A stretch of DNA of 64,000 nucleotides. Origin: Muribacter muris (GTDB taxonomy: Bacteria > Pseudomonadota > Gammaproteobacteria > Enterobacterales > Pasteurellaceae). The notes beneath the pieces are model-generated. The model was not told the origin of the DNA. It saw nothing but the letters and a program-made list of their open reading frames with translations, and ran no database searches. This document shows positions 45,344 through 54,596 of this stretch, piece by piece (positions within the stretch are counted from its first letter, which is position 1; each line of letters starts with the position of its first letter). Location: assembly GCF_001038205.1 (NCBI RefSeq), contig NZ_JWIZ01000014.1, positions 27,843-91,842 on the forward strand, read 5' to 3'. A program made the translations under genes and the position numbers.

Positions 45344-45405
45344 TGTGATCTCATTCACAAAATAACACTTTGCCGACAAAGTGTCTTCAAATTGACGGGT
45401 ATAAT
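45344..45405 (+). promoter_or_regulatory. CRP site and promoter of fbp
   Basis: TGTGATCTCATTCACA (45344-45359) is a perfect TGTGA-N6-TCACA palindrome. A TATAAT at 45400-45405 has no good -35 partner. The presumed start near 45412 puts the CRP centre about 61 bases upstream, the classical class I activator position. Confidence 0.75.
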
Positions 45406-45444
45406 AAAACAAAGCCTGCCGAATAGCTAATAAGGAGCAAAAAA

Positions 45445-46449
45445 ATGAAAACATTGGGCGAGTTTATTATAGACCGACAAGCCGAGTACCCCGGTGCAAC
45501 GGGGGAATTAAGCGGAATTTTGTCTTCAATCCGCTTATCTGCCAAAATTATTCACCGTGATATCAATCGGGCGGGGCTGACGCAGGATATTTTGGGCGTA
45601 TCCGGCGATGAAAATATTCAAGGCGAAGCGCAAATGAAATTGGACGTTTTTGCCAATGAAACGATGAAAAAAGCGTTGATCGCCCGTGGCGATGTTGCCG
45701 GCTTTGCCTCGGAGGAGGACGATACCTTTGTCGCCTTTGATACGGAACGGGGGCGCAATGCCAAATATATTTTAATGACCGATCCGCTTGACGGTTCGTC
45801 TAATATTGATGTGAATGTGTCGGTCGGCACGATTTTTTCCATTTATAAACGGGTCTCGCCGATTGGCACACCCGTTACCCTTGAGGATTTTTTGCAAGAG
45901 GGGCGTAAACAGGTGGCTGCGGGTTATGTTACCTACGGTTCATCAACAATGCTAGTCTATACCACCGGAAACGGGGTAAACGGTTTTACCTATGATCCGT
46001 CGTTGGGTTTGTTTATTCTCTCCCACCCGAATATGAAAATGCCGTTTGAGGGCAAATATTATTCCATTAACGAGGGGCAATATGTTACCTTTCCTGAAGG
46101 CGTGAAACGGTTCATCAAGTTCTGCCAAGAGGAAGATAAAGCCACGAAACGCCCTTATTCTTCACGCTATATCGGCTCGTTAGTGTCGGATTTTCACCGC
46201 AATTTACTCAAAGGCGGTATTTATATTTACCCGACTTCCACCAGCTACCCGAAAGGCAAGCTCCGTCTGCTTTACGAGGGCAACCCGATGGCGTTTTTAG
46301 CCGAACAGGCGGGCGGAATGGCAACGGACGGCTTTAATCCGATTTTGGATATAAAGCCGACCGAACTACACCAGCGTGTGCCGTTTTTCGTCGGATCAAG
46401 TGCAATGGTGCAAAAAGCCGGCGAGTTAATGGCTGCCTTTCGCTCATAG
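45445..46449 (+). CDS. fbp: class I fructose-1,6-bisphosphatase
   Basis: Gluconeogenic phosphatase that makes fructose 6-phosphate. The metal site is in ASEEDD and in [22 protein letters not shown]. The active-site block [20 protein letters not shown] is present. Length 334 matches E. coli Fbp (332). AAGGAGC precedes the ATG. The likely CRP-dependent promoter fits use when glucose is scarce, together with lldD and other gluconeogenic inputs further right. Confidence 0.97.
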   Translation: MKTLGEFIIDRQAEYPGATGELSGILSSIRLSAKIIHRDINRAGLTQDILGVSGDENIQGEAQMKLDVFANETMKKALIARGDVAGFASEEDDTFVAFDTERGRNAKYILMTDPLDGSSNIDVNVSVGTIFSIYKRVSPIGTPVTLEDFLQEGRKQVAAGYVTYGSSTMLVYTTGNGVNGFTYDPSLGLFILSHPNMKMPFEGKYYSINEGQYVTFPEGVKRFIKFCQEEDKATKRPYSSRYIGSLVSDFHRNLLKGGIYIYPTSTSYPKGKLRLLYEGNPMAFLAEQAGGMATDGFNPILDIKPTELHQRVPFFVGSSAMVQKAGELMAAFRS

Positions 46450-46600
46450 CAAAAAGTGAGGCAAAACAGACCGCTTGCGTTGGCAGTCTTATAGCTTTTT
46501 AGCATAATAGCCTACCTTTTGTTCTTTACCTTAAGTGGAATAATCGGTATCTTTCGCCGATATTTTTCTTTTTAGCCCGAATCCTAATCGGAGGTTCTCT

Positions 46601-48196
46601 ATGAAATTGACTACCAAACTTTCGTTAATCGCAGCCACACTGTTTGTTTCAAGTGTCGTACAGGCGGCGGATAAAACCTTTGTGAACTGTGTCAGCCGTT
46701 CACCGACCGGTTTCAGCCCGGCTTTAGTGATGGACGGCATTTCCTACAATGCCAGCTCCCAACAGGTGTATAACCGTTTGGTTGAATTTGTTCGCGGATC
46801 AACGGATATCGAACCGGCACTGGCGGAAAGCTGGACGGTCAGTGATGACGGGCTAACCTATACCTTTCAACTACGCAAAGGGGTGAAATTCCATTCCAAC
46901 AAACAATTTACCCCAAGTCGTGATTTTAATGCCGATGATGTGATCTTCTCATTCCAACGCCAGCTAGACAAATCACACCCGTATCACAATGTGTCTAAAG
47001 CGACCTATCCGTATTTCAATGCAATGAAATTTCCGAAATTGTTGAAATCGGTCGAGAAAGTGGACGATCACACGGTGAAAATCACCTTAAATCACCAAGA
47101 TGCCACTTTCCTTGCCAGCTTGGGAATGGATTTTATCTCCATTTATTCTGCTGAATATGCGGACGCTTTAATGAAAGCCGGTACGCCAGACGTGTTGGAT
47201 ACCACACCAATCGGCACAGGGCCGTTTGTGTTTGCCGGTTATCAGCTTGATCAACGCATTCGCTTTTTAGCAAACAAAGACTATTGGAAAGGCAAAGCGG
47301 ATATTGACCGCTTGATCTTCGATATTGTGCCGGATGCCACCGCGCGTTATGCCAAATTGCAGGCGGGAGCTTGCGATATGATGGATTTCCCAAATCCTGC
47401 CGATTTGGAAAAAATGAAAACCGATCCGAAAATTCAGTTGTTATCCCAAGCCGGTTTAAATATTGCCTATATTGCATTTAACACCGAAAAAGCACCGTTT
47501 GATAATCTAAAAGTCCGCCAAGCACTCAATTATGCGGTAGATAAAAATGCGATTATTGATGCTGTTTATCGTGGCGCGGGCGTGGCAGCTAAAAATCCGC
47601 TGCCGCCTACCATTTGGGGCTATAACAATGCCATAGAGGGCTATGAATATAATCCGGAAAAAGCGAAAGCACTCTTGAAAGAAGCCGGCTTCGAAAACGG
47701 TTTTGAAACGGAAATTTGGGTTCAGCCGGTAGTGAGAGCCTCTAATCCCAACCCACGCCGTATGGCAGAGTTAATCCAAAGCGACTGGGAAAAAGTCGGC
47801 GTTAAATCAAAATTGGTGAGCTATGAGTGGGGCGATTATATCAAACGCACCAAAGCGGGTGAATTAACCGCCGGCACATACGGTTGGTCGGGCGATAACG
47901 GCGATCCGGATAATTTCCTCTCACCGTTATTTGGGAGCGAAAATGTCGGTAACAGTAACTATGCCCGCTTCAAAAATGCCGAATTAGACGGATTACTCAG
48001 CAAGGCGGTTGCTTTATCGGATAAAACCGAGCGTAGCAAATTGTACGAACAAGCCCAAGTGTTACTAAAAGAGCAAGCCCCTTGGATCAACGTGGCTCAC
48101 TCAATCAGCTTTGCTCCAATGAGCAAACGGGTGCAAGATTACAAGCAAAGCCCGTTCGGCTATTCCTATTTCTACGGTACTAAAGTGGTGGATTAA
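46601..48196 (+). CDS. dppA: dipeptide-binding periplasmic protein (DppA type)
   Basis: Family 5 solute-binding protein of 531 residues with a cleavable Sec signal ending VVQA and no lipobox. Blocks typical of DppA include SRSPTGFSPALVMDG, ASSQQVYNRLVEF, LAESWTVSDDGLTYTFQLRKG, PIGTGPFVF and YGWSGDNGDPDNFLSPLF. A related Haemophilus protein, HbpA, is a heme-binding lipoprotein; the absence of a lipobox argues for a plain periplasmic protein here. No dppBCDF permease or ATPase genes adjoin it, so it must work with components encoded elsewhere. GGAGG precedes the ATG, and a strong terminator follows. Confidence 0.85.
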   Translation: MKLTTKLSLIAATLFVSSVVQAADKTFVNCVSRSPTGFSPALVMDGISYNASSQQVYNRLVEFVRGSTDIEPALAESWTVSDDGLTYTFQLRKGVKFHSNKQFTPSRDFNADDVIFSFQRQLDKSHPYHNVSKATYPYFNAMKFPKLLKSVEKVDDHTVKITLNHQDATFLASLGMDFISIYSAEYADALMKAGTPDVLDTTPIGTGPFVFAGYQLDQRIRFLANKDYWKGKADIDRLIFDIVPDATARYAKLQAGACDMMDFPNPADLEKMKTDPKIQLLSQAGLNIAYIAFNTEKAPFDNLKVRQALNYAVDKNAIIDAVYRGAGVAAKNPLPPTIWGYNNAIEGYEYNPEKAKALLKEAGFENGFETEIWVQPVVRASNPNPRRMAELIQSDWEKVGVKSKLVSYEWGDYIKRTKAGELTAGTYGWSGDNGDPDNFLSPLFGSENVGNSNYARFKNAELDGLLSKAVALSDKTERSKLYEQAQVLLKEQAPWINVAHSISFAPMSKRVQDYKQSPFGYSYFYGTKVVD

Positions 48197-48224
48197 TTTT
48201 TCACAAAATCGAGCTGCAAAGAAC

Positions 48225-48256
48225 AGGGACACGGAAAGCGTGTCCCTATCTTTTTT
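48225..48256 (+). terminator. terminator after dppA
   Basis: AGGGACACG-GAAAG-CGTGTCCCT, a 9-bp stem followed by ATCTTTTTT. Confidence 0.92.
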
Positions 48257-48309
48257 GGAAAAAAACCTAAGCAACTCACCGCTTACAATGCAAATATACC
48301 TTTTTATAA

Positions 48310-48390
48310 TGTGATCCTTCTCACATTTTCAACAAAATCTTCTTATTCAAACCAATTAAATTTGCAAATAGAAATAGTTTGCATTAAATT
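48310..48390 (+). promoter_or_regulatory. CRP site and promoter of lldD
   Basis: TGTGATCCTTCTCACA (48310-48325) is a perfect CRP half-site pair. TTGCAA (48362-48367) and TAAATT (48385-48390) are 17 bases apart and form a plausible promoter about 80 bases downstream of the CRP centre. Confidence 0.65.
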
Positions 48391-48450
48391 TAAAACCTTT
48401 CATTCCACCTGCTCATTTTATAAAAAGCAGATTTAACGAGGTGTTTTTTA

Positions 48451-49596
48451 ATGATTATTTCATCTGCCAACGATTATCAAAAAGCGGCACGCCGTCGTGT
48501 GCCCCCTTTTATGTTTCATTATGCGGACGGCGGTTCGTACTCGGAGCAAACATTAAGACGTAATGTCAGTGATTTGGAAAATATTGCGTTACGCCAACGT
48601 GTGTTAAAAGATATGTCGCAGTTGAGTACCGATATTGAACTGTTCGGTGAAACGTTGTCGATGCCGGCTATTCTTGCCCCCGTTGGAGCGTGCGGAATGT
48701 ACGCCCGCCGAGGCGAAGTGCAAGCGGCGAAAGCGGCGGATAACAAAGGCATTCCTTTCACCCTTTCGACCGTGTCTATTTGCCCGATTGAAGAAGTTGC
48801 GCCTGCCATTAAACGCCCGATGTGGTTTCAACTTTACGTTTTAAAAGATCGCGGTTTTATGAAAAATGCGCTTGAACGCGCCAAAGCAGCCGGTTGTTCA
48901 ACGTTGGTCTTTACCGTCGATATGCCGACACCAGGGGCTCGCTACCGTGATGTGCATTCCGGTATGAGCGGACCTTATAAAGAGATCCGCCGTGTAATCC
49001 AAGGGGCGTTACATCCGTTTTGGGCGTGGGATGTCGGCATCAAGGGCAAGCCACACACCCTTGGCAATGTGTCTCACTATATGGGCAAGCAGATTGGGTT
49101 AGACGATTATATCGGCTGGCTGACGGAGAATTTTGACCCTTCTATTTCGTGGAAAGATTTGGAATGGATTCGTGAGTTTTGGGACGGCCCGATGGTTATT
49201 AAAGGCATTTTAGATCCTGAAGATGCCAAAGATGCGGTGAAATTTGGGGCGGACGGCATTGTGGTATCCAACCACGGCGGTCGCCAATTAGACGGGGTAT
49301 TATCCAGTGCCAAAGCCTTACCGGCAATTGCCGATGCGGTGAAAGGGGATATTAAAATTCTCGCCGATTCTGGTATCCGCAACGGTTTGGATATTGTCAG
49401 AATGATCGCCTTAGGTGCTGATGCGTGTATGCTCGGCCGATCTTTTGTCTATGCCCTTGGGGCTGCGGGGCAGACCGGCGTAGAAAATATGCTTGATATT
49501 TTCAAAAAAGAAATGCGGGTAGCGATGACCCTCACCAGTAATCAAAAAATCAGCGACATCACTCGAGAAGCGCTGGTTGATCTCAGCAAAATTTAA
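48451..49596 (+). CDS. lldD: L-lactate dehydrogenase (quinone/cytochrome-linked, FMN)
   Basis: Membrane-associated FMN enzyme that oxidises L-lactate to pyruvate and feeds the respiratory chain. The family site is [20 protein letters not shown] with the catalytic His. [20 protein letters not shown] binds the FMN phosphate. N-terminal [15 protein letters not shown] is typical. Length 381 fits LldD (396 in E. coli). GAGG lies before the ATG. Neither lldP nor lldR is adjacent. It ends at a strong terminator. Confidence 0.95.
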   Translation: MIISSANDYQKAARRRVPPFMFHYADGGSYSEQTLRRNVSDLENIALRQRVLKDMSQLSTDIELFGETLSMPAILAPVGACGMYARRGEVQAAKAADNKGIPFTLSTVSICPIEEVAPAIKRPMWFQLYVLKDRGFMKNALERAKAAGCSTLVFTVDMPTPGARYRDVHSGMSGPYKEIRRVIQGALHPFWAWDVGIKGKPHTLGNVSHYMGKQIGLDDYIGWLTENFDPSISWKDLEWIREFWDGPMVIKGILDPEDAKDAVKFGADGIVVSNHGGRQLDGVLSSAKALPAIADAVKGDIKILADSGIRNGLDIVRMIALGADACMLGRSFVYALGAAGQTGVENMLDIFKKEMRVAMTLTSNQKISDITREALVDLSKI

Positions 49597-49608
49597 GTAT
49601 AAAAGCAG

Positions 49609-49634
49609 ATAGGGCGATTTCGCCCTATTTTTTC
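49609..49634 (+). terminator. terminator after lldD
   Basis: ATAGGGCG-ATTT-CGCCCTAT followed by TTTTTTCTT. An 8-bp perfect stem with a good T tract. Confidence 0.92.
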
Positions 49635-49843
49635 TTATTACCTCAGTTACCCATTGAAGAGCACTGTAATAGCCTTGAAGCTATTAAGCCGAATATATTA
49701 TCCCCTTAACCACTTTTCAGAATTAGATCAAAAAATCGTAAATTTCTCCATTTTCTACTAGAACACGGCTACGTTATAGGGTAATCTTCGCAGAGTTTTT
49801 CGATTTATTTTAAAATTTTAATTATTTCAAGATAGGTGTTTTT

Positions 49844-50809
49844 ATGATCAAAAAAATCGCTGTTTTAACAAGTGGTGGTGATGCACCGGGTATGAATGCG
49901 GCAATCCGTGGTGTTGTGCGTGCGGGGCTGACAGAAGGCTTGGAAGTGTATGGGATTTTAGACGGGTACTACGGTTTGTACCACGATAAAATCGTAAAAC
50001 TTGAACGCCGTTCTGTCTCTGAAGTGATTAACCGTGGTGGTACTTTTTTAGGTTCGGCACGTTTCCCTGAATTTAAAGATCCGGAAGTGCGTAAACAGTG
50101 TGTAGAAACATTGAAGAAATATGAGATTGACGCGTTAGTGGTGATTGGCGGGGACGGCTCGTTTATGGGCGCAAAATTATTAACCGAAGAACACGGTATT
50201 GCCTGTATCGGGCTGCCAGGAACGATTGATAATGATGTGGCAGGCACGGATTATACGATTGGCTACCAAACGGCATTAGAAACAGCGCTTGAGGCAATTG
50301 ACCGCTTGCGTGATACCTCTACATCACATAAACGGATCTCTATTGTTGAAATTATGGGGCGTCATTGCGGTGATTTGACCATCAATGCGGCATTAGCAGG
50401 CGGTTGCGAATATATCATTGTGCCGGAAAAAGGCTTTGATAAGGCATCCTTGATGCGTAACATTGGAGAGGGCTTCAAAAAAGGCAAGCGCCACGCGATT
50501 ATTGCGATTACCGAGATGATGACGGACGTTTACGCACTAGCGAAAGAAATTGAGGAAGCCTTCGGACACGAAACCCGTGCGTGCGTACTAGGGCATACGC
50601 AACGTGGCGGTGCGCCTTGTGCCTTCGACCGTATTTTAGCCTCTCGTATGGGGGTTTATGCGGTAGAACTATTATTAGCCGGACACGCCGGTCGCTGTGT
50701 GGGGATTCAAAACGAACAGCTGGTGCATCACGATATTATTGAAGCGATCAATACAATGCGCCGTCCATTCAAAGAGGAATTGTTTGAAGTGTCGAGAAAG
50801 TTATTCTAA
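49844..50809 (+). CDS. pfkA: ATP-dependent 6-phosphofructokinase
   Basis: Glycolytic kinase that forms fructose 1,6-bisphosphate, opposing Fbp encoded 3.4 kb upstream. The ATP loop is [16 protein letters not shown]. The active site [14 protein letters not shown] has the catalytic Asp, and [12 protein letters not shown] contacts the sugar phosphate. Length 321 is standard for PfkA (320). The 247 bases upstream hold the lldD terminator and promoter sequence but no gene. Confidence 0.98.
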   Translation: MIKKIAVLTSGGDAPGMNAAIRGVVRAGLTEGLEVYGILDGYYGLYHDKIVKLERRSVSEVINRGGTFLGSARFPEFKDPEVRKQCVETLKKYEIDALVVIGGDGSFMGAKLLTEEHGIACIGLPGTIDNDVAGTDYTIGYQTALETALEAIDRLRDTSTSHKRISIVEIMGRHCGDLTINAALAGGCEYIIVPEKGFDKASLMRNIGEGFKKGKRHAIIAITEMMTDVYALAKEIEEAFGHETRACVLGHTQRGGAPCAFDRILASRMGVYAVELLLAGHAGRCVGIQNEQLVHHDIIEAINTMRRPFKEELFEVSRKLF

Positions 50810-50836
50810 TTTGATACTATCAATCAGAGCTTAAAA

Positions 50837-50882
50837 AAGCGGTGCGATTTGCAGAATATGAAGTAAATCGCACCGCTTGTTT
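50837..50882. terminator. long-stem bidirectional terminator, pfkA / putA, with uptake-core arms
   Basis: AAGCGGTGCGATTT (50837-50850) pairs perfectly over 14 bp with AAATCGCACCGCTT (50865-50878), with a 14-base loop and a T run after it. The outer seven bases of each arm are uptake cores (AAGCGGT). It serves the convergent pfkA and putA genes. Confidence 0.88.
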
Positions 50883-50888
50883 TTAGTG

Positions 50889-53800
50889 TTAATCCATCTC
50901 GCTCATTAAGCTGGCGTTACCGCCGGCCGCCGCGGTATTGATACTGATCGCTTTTTCGTGTACCAATGGGAACAGTGAGAGAGCCAGATCGAGACTGTCG
51001 ATATAGGTTAAAATCGCACCTGAACGTTCGGCATAATGCTGTTTTTGCGCCTCGTCAATCGGGTCAAACACGATCATTACACTCAGTTGTGTGAGTTGGT
51101 TCAGATCTTCGCTGACCTCAAGGTAATCTGTGAGCAGCCGTACATATTGGGCAAGCGGGCTATCTTTTTGCACCACTGCTTTGCTGCCGCATACCACAAT
51201 CGCGGCTAAGGCTTTAAGTTGCTGTTCAAGGCTGCCTTTGCCGATCGCAATCAGTGGGCGGGCAACAAATTGCAGGTAGTTGGATTCTCCGGTGATCCCT
51301 TGCATTTTATACACTTTACCCAACGGCGATTGGGCGACTAATTGTTTTGCTAACGCCACTGTATTTTGAAAATCATTATTGCTGACCGTATTTAACTGTT
51401 CGATAAACGGTTTGATATTCAAGTCAGTTTCACCGGTTAAGCCTGTCAGTGTCCATTCACGGCGATTAACCAACCGTTGCAGATAAAGCGGGCCACCTGC
51501 TTTTGGTCCTGTACCGGATAAGCCCATTCCGCCGAAAGGTTGAACGCCGACGACCGCCCCGACAGTGTTACGATTAACGTATAAATTGCCTGCGTGGATT
51601 TGGTTAAGCCAGAGATCGACCGTTTCATCGATGCGGCTATGTAAGCCACTGGTGAGACCGAACCCCGTTGAGTTGATGTCCGCCATTACTTGCGCAAGTT
51701 TATCACCGTCAAAGCGGATAACGTGCAATACCGGCCCGAAGACTTCGTGTTTGAGCTGGCTGATATGGTCGATTTCCAATAATGTCGGCGGCACAAAAAT
51801 GCCGTTTTGTGCGATTTGTGTATCGATCTCCACTTGATAGCAGGATTTCGCTACCTTCTTCATTTTGTCAATATGGTCAAGCAAGCGTTGTTGTGCAATT
51901 TTGTCGATCACAGGCCCAACGTCCGTGTTCAGTTGTTGTGGGCTACCGACCTTAAGTTCCGCCATTGCCCCTTTGAGCATTGTGAGGATATGATCCGCCA
52001 CATCACGTTGTAAGTAGAGTACTCGTAGCGCAGAGCAGCGCTGACCGGCAGAATCAAAGGCGGAATTTAGCACATCGGCAACCACTTGTTCGCCCAATGC
52101 AGAGCTGTCCACAATCATTGCGTTTTGCCCGCCCGTTTCCGCTACAAGCGGGACGATGCGTTCATTTTTTTGCAAATGGCGGTTGATCTGTTTGGCGGTA
52201 TCCGTTGAGCCGGTGAAAATCACGCCGTTCACTCGCGGATCTTGCACTAACGCCGCCCCGATTGTTTTACCGCTGCCCGGCAAGCATTGTAGCGCATAGC
52301 TCGGCACGCCCGCTTGATAGAATAAATTGACCGCATAATTTGCCATTAGCGAGGTTTGCTCCGCTGGTTTTGCCAACACAACGTTACCTGCAACTAACGC
52401 AGAGGAAACTTCGCCGACAAAAATCGCCAGTGGGAAGTTCCACGGGCTAATTGCAACCACAATGCCACGAGGGTTTTGGAAACCTTCCGGATTTAAACGG
52501 ACCTCTCTTGCATAATAACGGCAGAAATCGACCGCTTCCCGCACTTCCGCTATCGCATTATTGAGGGTTTTTCCAGCTTCCCGAACAGCTAAATCAAAGA
52601 GCTGTGGCATATTGGCTTCCATTAACTGTGCCATTTTATCCAGCATATCTGCCCGTTCACTCGGCAATGTTTGCTGCCACTCTGCAAGTGCTTGTTCCGC
52701 CCGATCGAGCGCTGTCGCAACGTCCGTTGCGGTTGCGTCAATCACTTCGCCCACCATCTCGCTCGTCTTCGCCGGATTATAGACACGGCGGACTTCACCA
52801 TTGTGTGCTTGCGCATCCGCCAGTTGTGGTGCGGCAAAATAGTGTTGGCCGGCTAATTGATTGAGCTGCTGCTCTAGATCACGCAGATGCACGGCATCGG
52901 TTAAATCGTAGCCTTTTGAGTTTTGACGTTGATCGCCGAATAGGTTGATTGGCAATGGAATTTTCGGGTGCATTGTGCAATCGGTGCTGAGCGTCTTTTG
53001 CACCGGATCAGCGATTAAATCTTCAATGCGAATATTCTCGTCCACAATTTGATTGACGAAAGAGCTGTTTGCCCCGTTTTCAAGTAAGCGGCGTACCAAG
53101 TAGGCGAGCAAAGTTTGGTAAGAACCGACCGGCGCATAAATCCGGCACTGAACATCAAGATTTTCTTTGCCGACCACTTCATCGTAGAGGGTTTCGCCCA
53201 TACCGTGCAAACATTGAAATTCAAAGCGTTTGCCTTTGGCGAGGTGATACACGGTCGCAAGTGTTTGGGCGTTATGCGTGGCAAATTGCGGGTAAATCAC
53301 ATCTTGTGCCGCCAACAGTTTTTTGGCACAGACCACATAGTTTAAATCCGTATGCACTTTGCGGGAGAAAACCGGATAACCTTCGGCACAATCGGTTTGT
53401 GCACGTTTAACTTCGGTATCCCAATAAGCGCCTTTCACCAGACGGATCATCAATTGGCGTTGGTTAGCACGGGCTTTTTCGATAAGATAATCAATCACAT
53501 ACGGGCAGCGTTTTTGGTATGCCTGTACCACAAAGCCGATACCGTTAAAATGGGCTAAATCCGGATCGGCGAGTAATCTGTCGATTAAATCAAGGGAAAT
53601 TTCGAGGCGGTCGGCTTCTTCCGCATCAATGTTAAGCCCAATATCGTATTGTTTAGCCAGTAAAAACAGATCTTTTAGGCGTGGATAAAGTTCATCCATT
53701 ACCCGTTGGTGCTGCGCCAAACTGTAACGGGGGTGAATAGCGGACAGTTTCACCGACACACCAGAGGCATTATGCACGCCCAACCCTTTGGATACGGCTC

Positions 53801-54491
53801 CCACAGCGTGAATGGCGGCAACATAATCGTCAAAATAGCGTTTGGCATCTTCTTCGGTAAAAGCCGATTCGCCGAGCATATCATAAGTGTAGCGGAAACC
53901 TTTGTTGAAGCGGGCTTCACTGTTTTTGAGGGCGGCTTGAATCGTTTCGCCGGTAACAAACTGTTTACCAAGCAAACGCATTGCGACGTCCATTCCTTTA
54001 CGGATTAAAGGCTCACCGCCTTTGGCGATTAAGCGCGACAGAGACGATGAAAGGGAGTTTTCACTATGGGTGGAGACCAATTTGCCGGTTACCACCAATC
54101 CCCACGCCGCCGCATTCACAAATAACGATGGGCTATTGCCGGTGTGGGCTTTCCAATCGCCTTTGGCGATTTTATCTCGGATCAATTTATCGGCGGTGGC
54201 TTGGTCGGGGATTCTTAGTAGCGCTTCCGCCAAACACATCAACGCCACACCTTCTTGGCTGGAAAGGGAAAATTCGTGCATCAGGGCATCAACCCCACTG
54301 GCTTTTTTACGGGCGGTGCGTACCTTGCCGACCAGTTTTTCGGTTAAGGCTTTAATTTCCGATGCAAATTCATCGGTACGGGCTTGCTCAACGAGTTGTT
54401 TTACCAAACTTTCTTCATCAATGCGATAATGCTCGCTGATCAATGGACGGATAGCCGTTTGCGCCGGCAGAAGTTGATAAGTTGATGACAT
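50889..54491 (-). CDS. putA: bifunctional proline dehydrogenase / delta-1-pyrroline-5-carboxylate dehydrogenase
   Basis: Oxidises proline to glutamate in two steps with FAD and NAD. The N-terminal half holds the proline dehydrogenase barrel (LVKGAYWDTEVKRAQ, FATHNAQT, FEFQCLHGMGE). The second half is the aldehyde dehydrogenase with ETGGQN (general base) and AFDSAGQRCSALR (nucleophile Cys). The C-terminal INTAAAGGNASLM motif marks long PutA proteins. There is no N-terminal ribbon-helix-helix, so the protein should not repress its own genes as E. coli PutA does. Starting at 54491 after AAGGGAAACATT gives 1200 residues. putP lies just upstream on the same strand. Confidence 0.96.
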   Translation of the reverse strand: MSSTYQLLPAQTAIRPLISEHYRIDEESLVKQLVEQARTDEFASEIKALTEKLVGKVRTARKKASGVDALMHEFSLSSQEGVALMCLAEALLRIPDQATADKLIRDKIAKGDWKAHTGNSPSLFVNAAAWGLVVTGKLVSTHSENSLSSSLSRLIAKGGEPLIRKGMDVAMRLLGKQFVTGETIQAALKNSEARFNKGFRYTYDMLGESAFTEEDAKRYFDDYVAAIHAVGAVSKGLGVHNASGVSVKLSAIHPRYSLAQHQRVMDELYPRLKDLFLLAKQYDIGLNIDAEEADRLEISLDLIDRLLADPDLAHFNGIGFVVQAYQKRCPYVIDYLIEKARANQRQLMIRLVKGAYWDTEVKRAQTDCAEGYPVFSRKVHTDLNYVVCAKKLLAAQDVIYPQFATHNAQTLATVYHLAKGKRFEFQCLHGMGETLYDEVVGKENLDVQCRIYAPVGSYQTLLAYLVRRLLENGANSSFVNQIVDENIRIEDLIADPVQKTLSTDCTMHPKIPLPINLFGDQRQNSKGYDLTDAVHLRDLEQQLNQLAGQHYFAAPQLADAQAHNGEVRRVYNPAKTSEMVGEVIDATATDVATALDRAEQALAEWQQTLPSERADMLDKMAQLMEANMPQLFDLAVREAGKTLNNAIAEVREAVDFCRYYAREVRLNPEGFQNPRGIVVAISPWNFPLAIFVGEVSSALVAGNVVLAKPAEQTSLMANYAVNLFYQAGVPSYALQCLPGSGKTIGAALVQDPRVNGVIFTGSTDTAKQINRHLQKNERIVPLVAETGGQNAMIVDSSALGEQVVADVLNSAFDSAGQRCSALRVLYLQRDVADHILTMLKGAMAELKVGSPQQLNTDVGPVIDKIAQQRLLDHIDKMKKVAKSCYQVEIDTQIAQNGIFVPPTLLEIDHISQLKHEVFGPVLHVIRFDGDKLAQVMADINSTGFGLTSGLHSRIDETVDLWLNQIHAGNLYVNRNTVGAVVGVQPFGGMGLSGTGPKAGGPLYLQRLVNRREWTLTGLTGETDLNIKPFIEQLNTVSNNDFQNTVALAKQLVAQSPLGKVYKMQGITGESNYLQFVARPLIAIGKGSLEQQLKALAAIVVCGSKAVVQKDSPLAQYVRLLTDYLEVSEDLNQLTQLSVMIVFDPIDEAQKQHYAERSGAILTYIDSLDLALSLFPLVHEKAISINTAAAGGNASLMSEMD

Positions 54492-54561
54492 AATGTTTCC
54501 CTTACATAAACTAGGATTGACAAAATAAATAGAAAATCCGACCGCTTGCACGGTCGATAAA

Positions 54562-54592
54562 AAAGACGGCTGCCGAAAGGCGAACCGTCTTT
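54562..54592 (-). terminator. terminator after putP
   Basis: AAAGACGG / CCGTCTTT outer stem with an inner GCC-GAAA-GGC hairpin, followed on the minus strand by a T run. It separates putP from putA, so putA probably has its own promoter or depends on read-through. Confidence 0.8.
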
Positions 54593-54596
54593 GCGA

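Noticed and set aside
45326..45454. Longer mpl N-terminus
   Set aside because: It would translate the CRP site and run into the divergent fbp gene; the ATG at 45325 has a good ribosome binding site and the conserved start.
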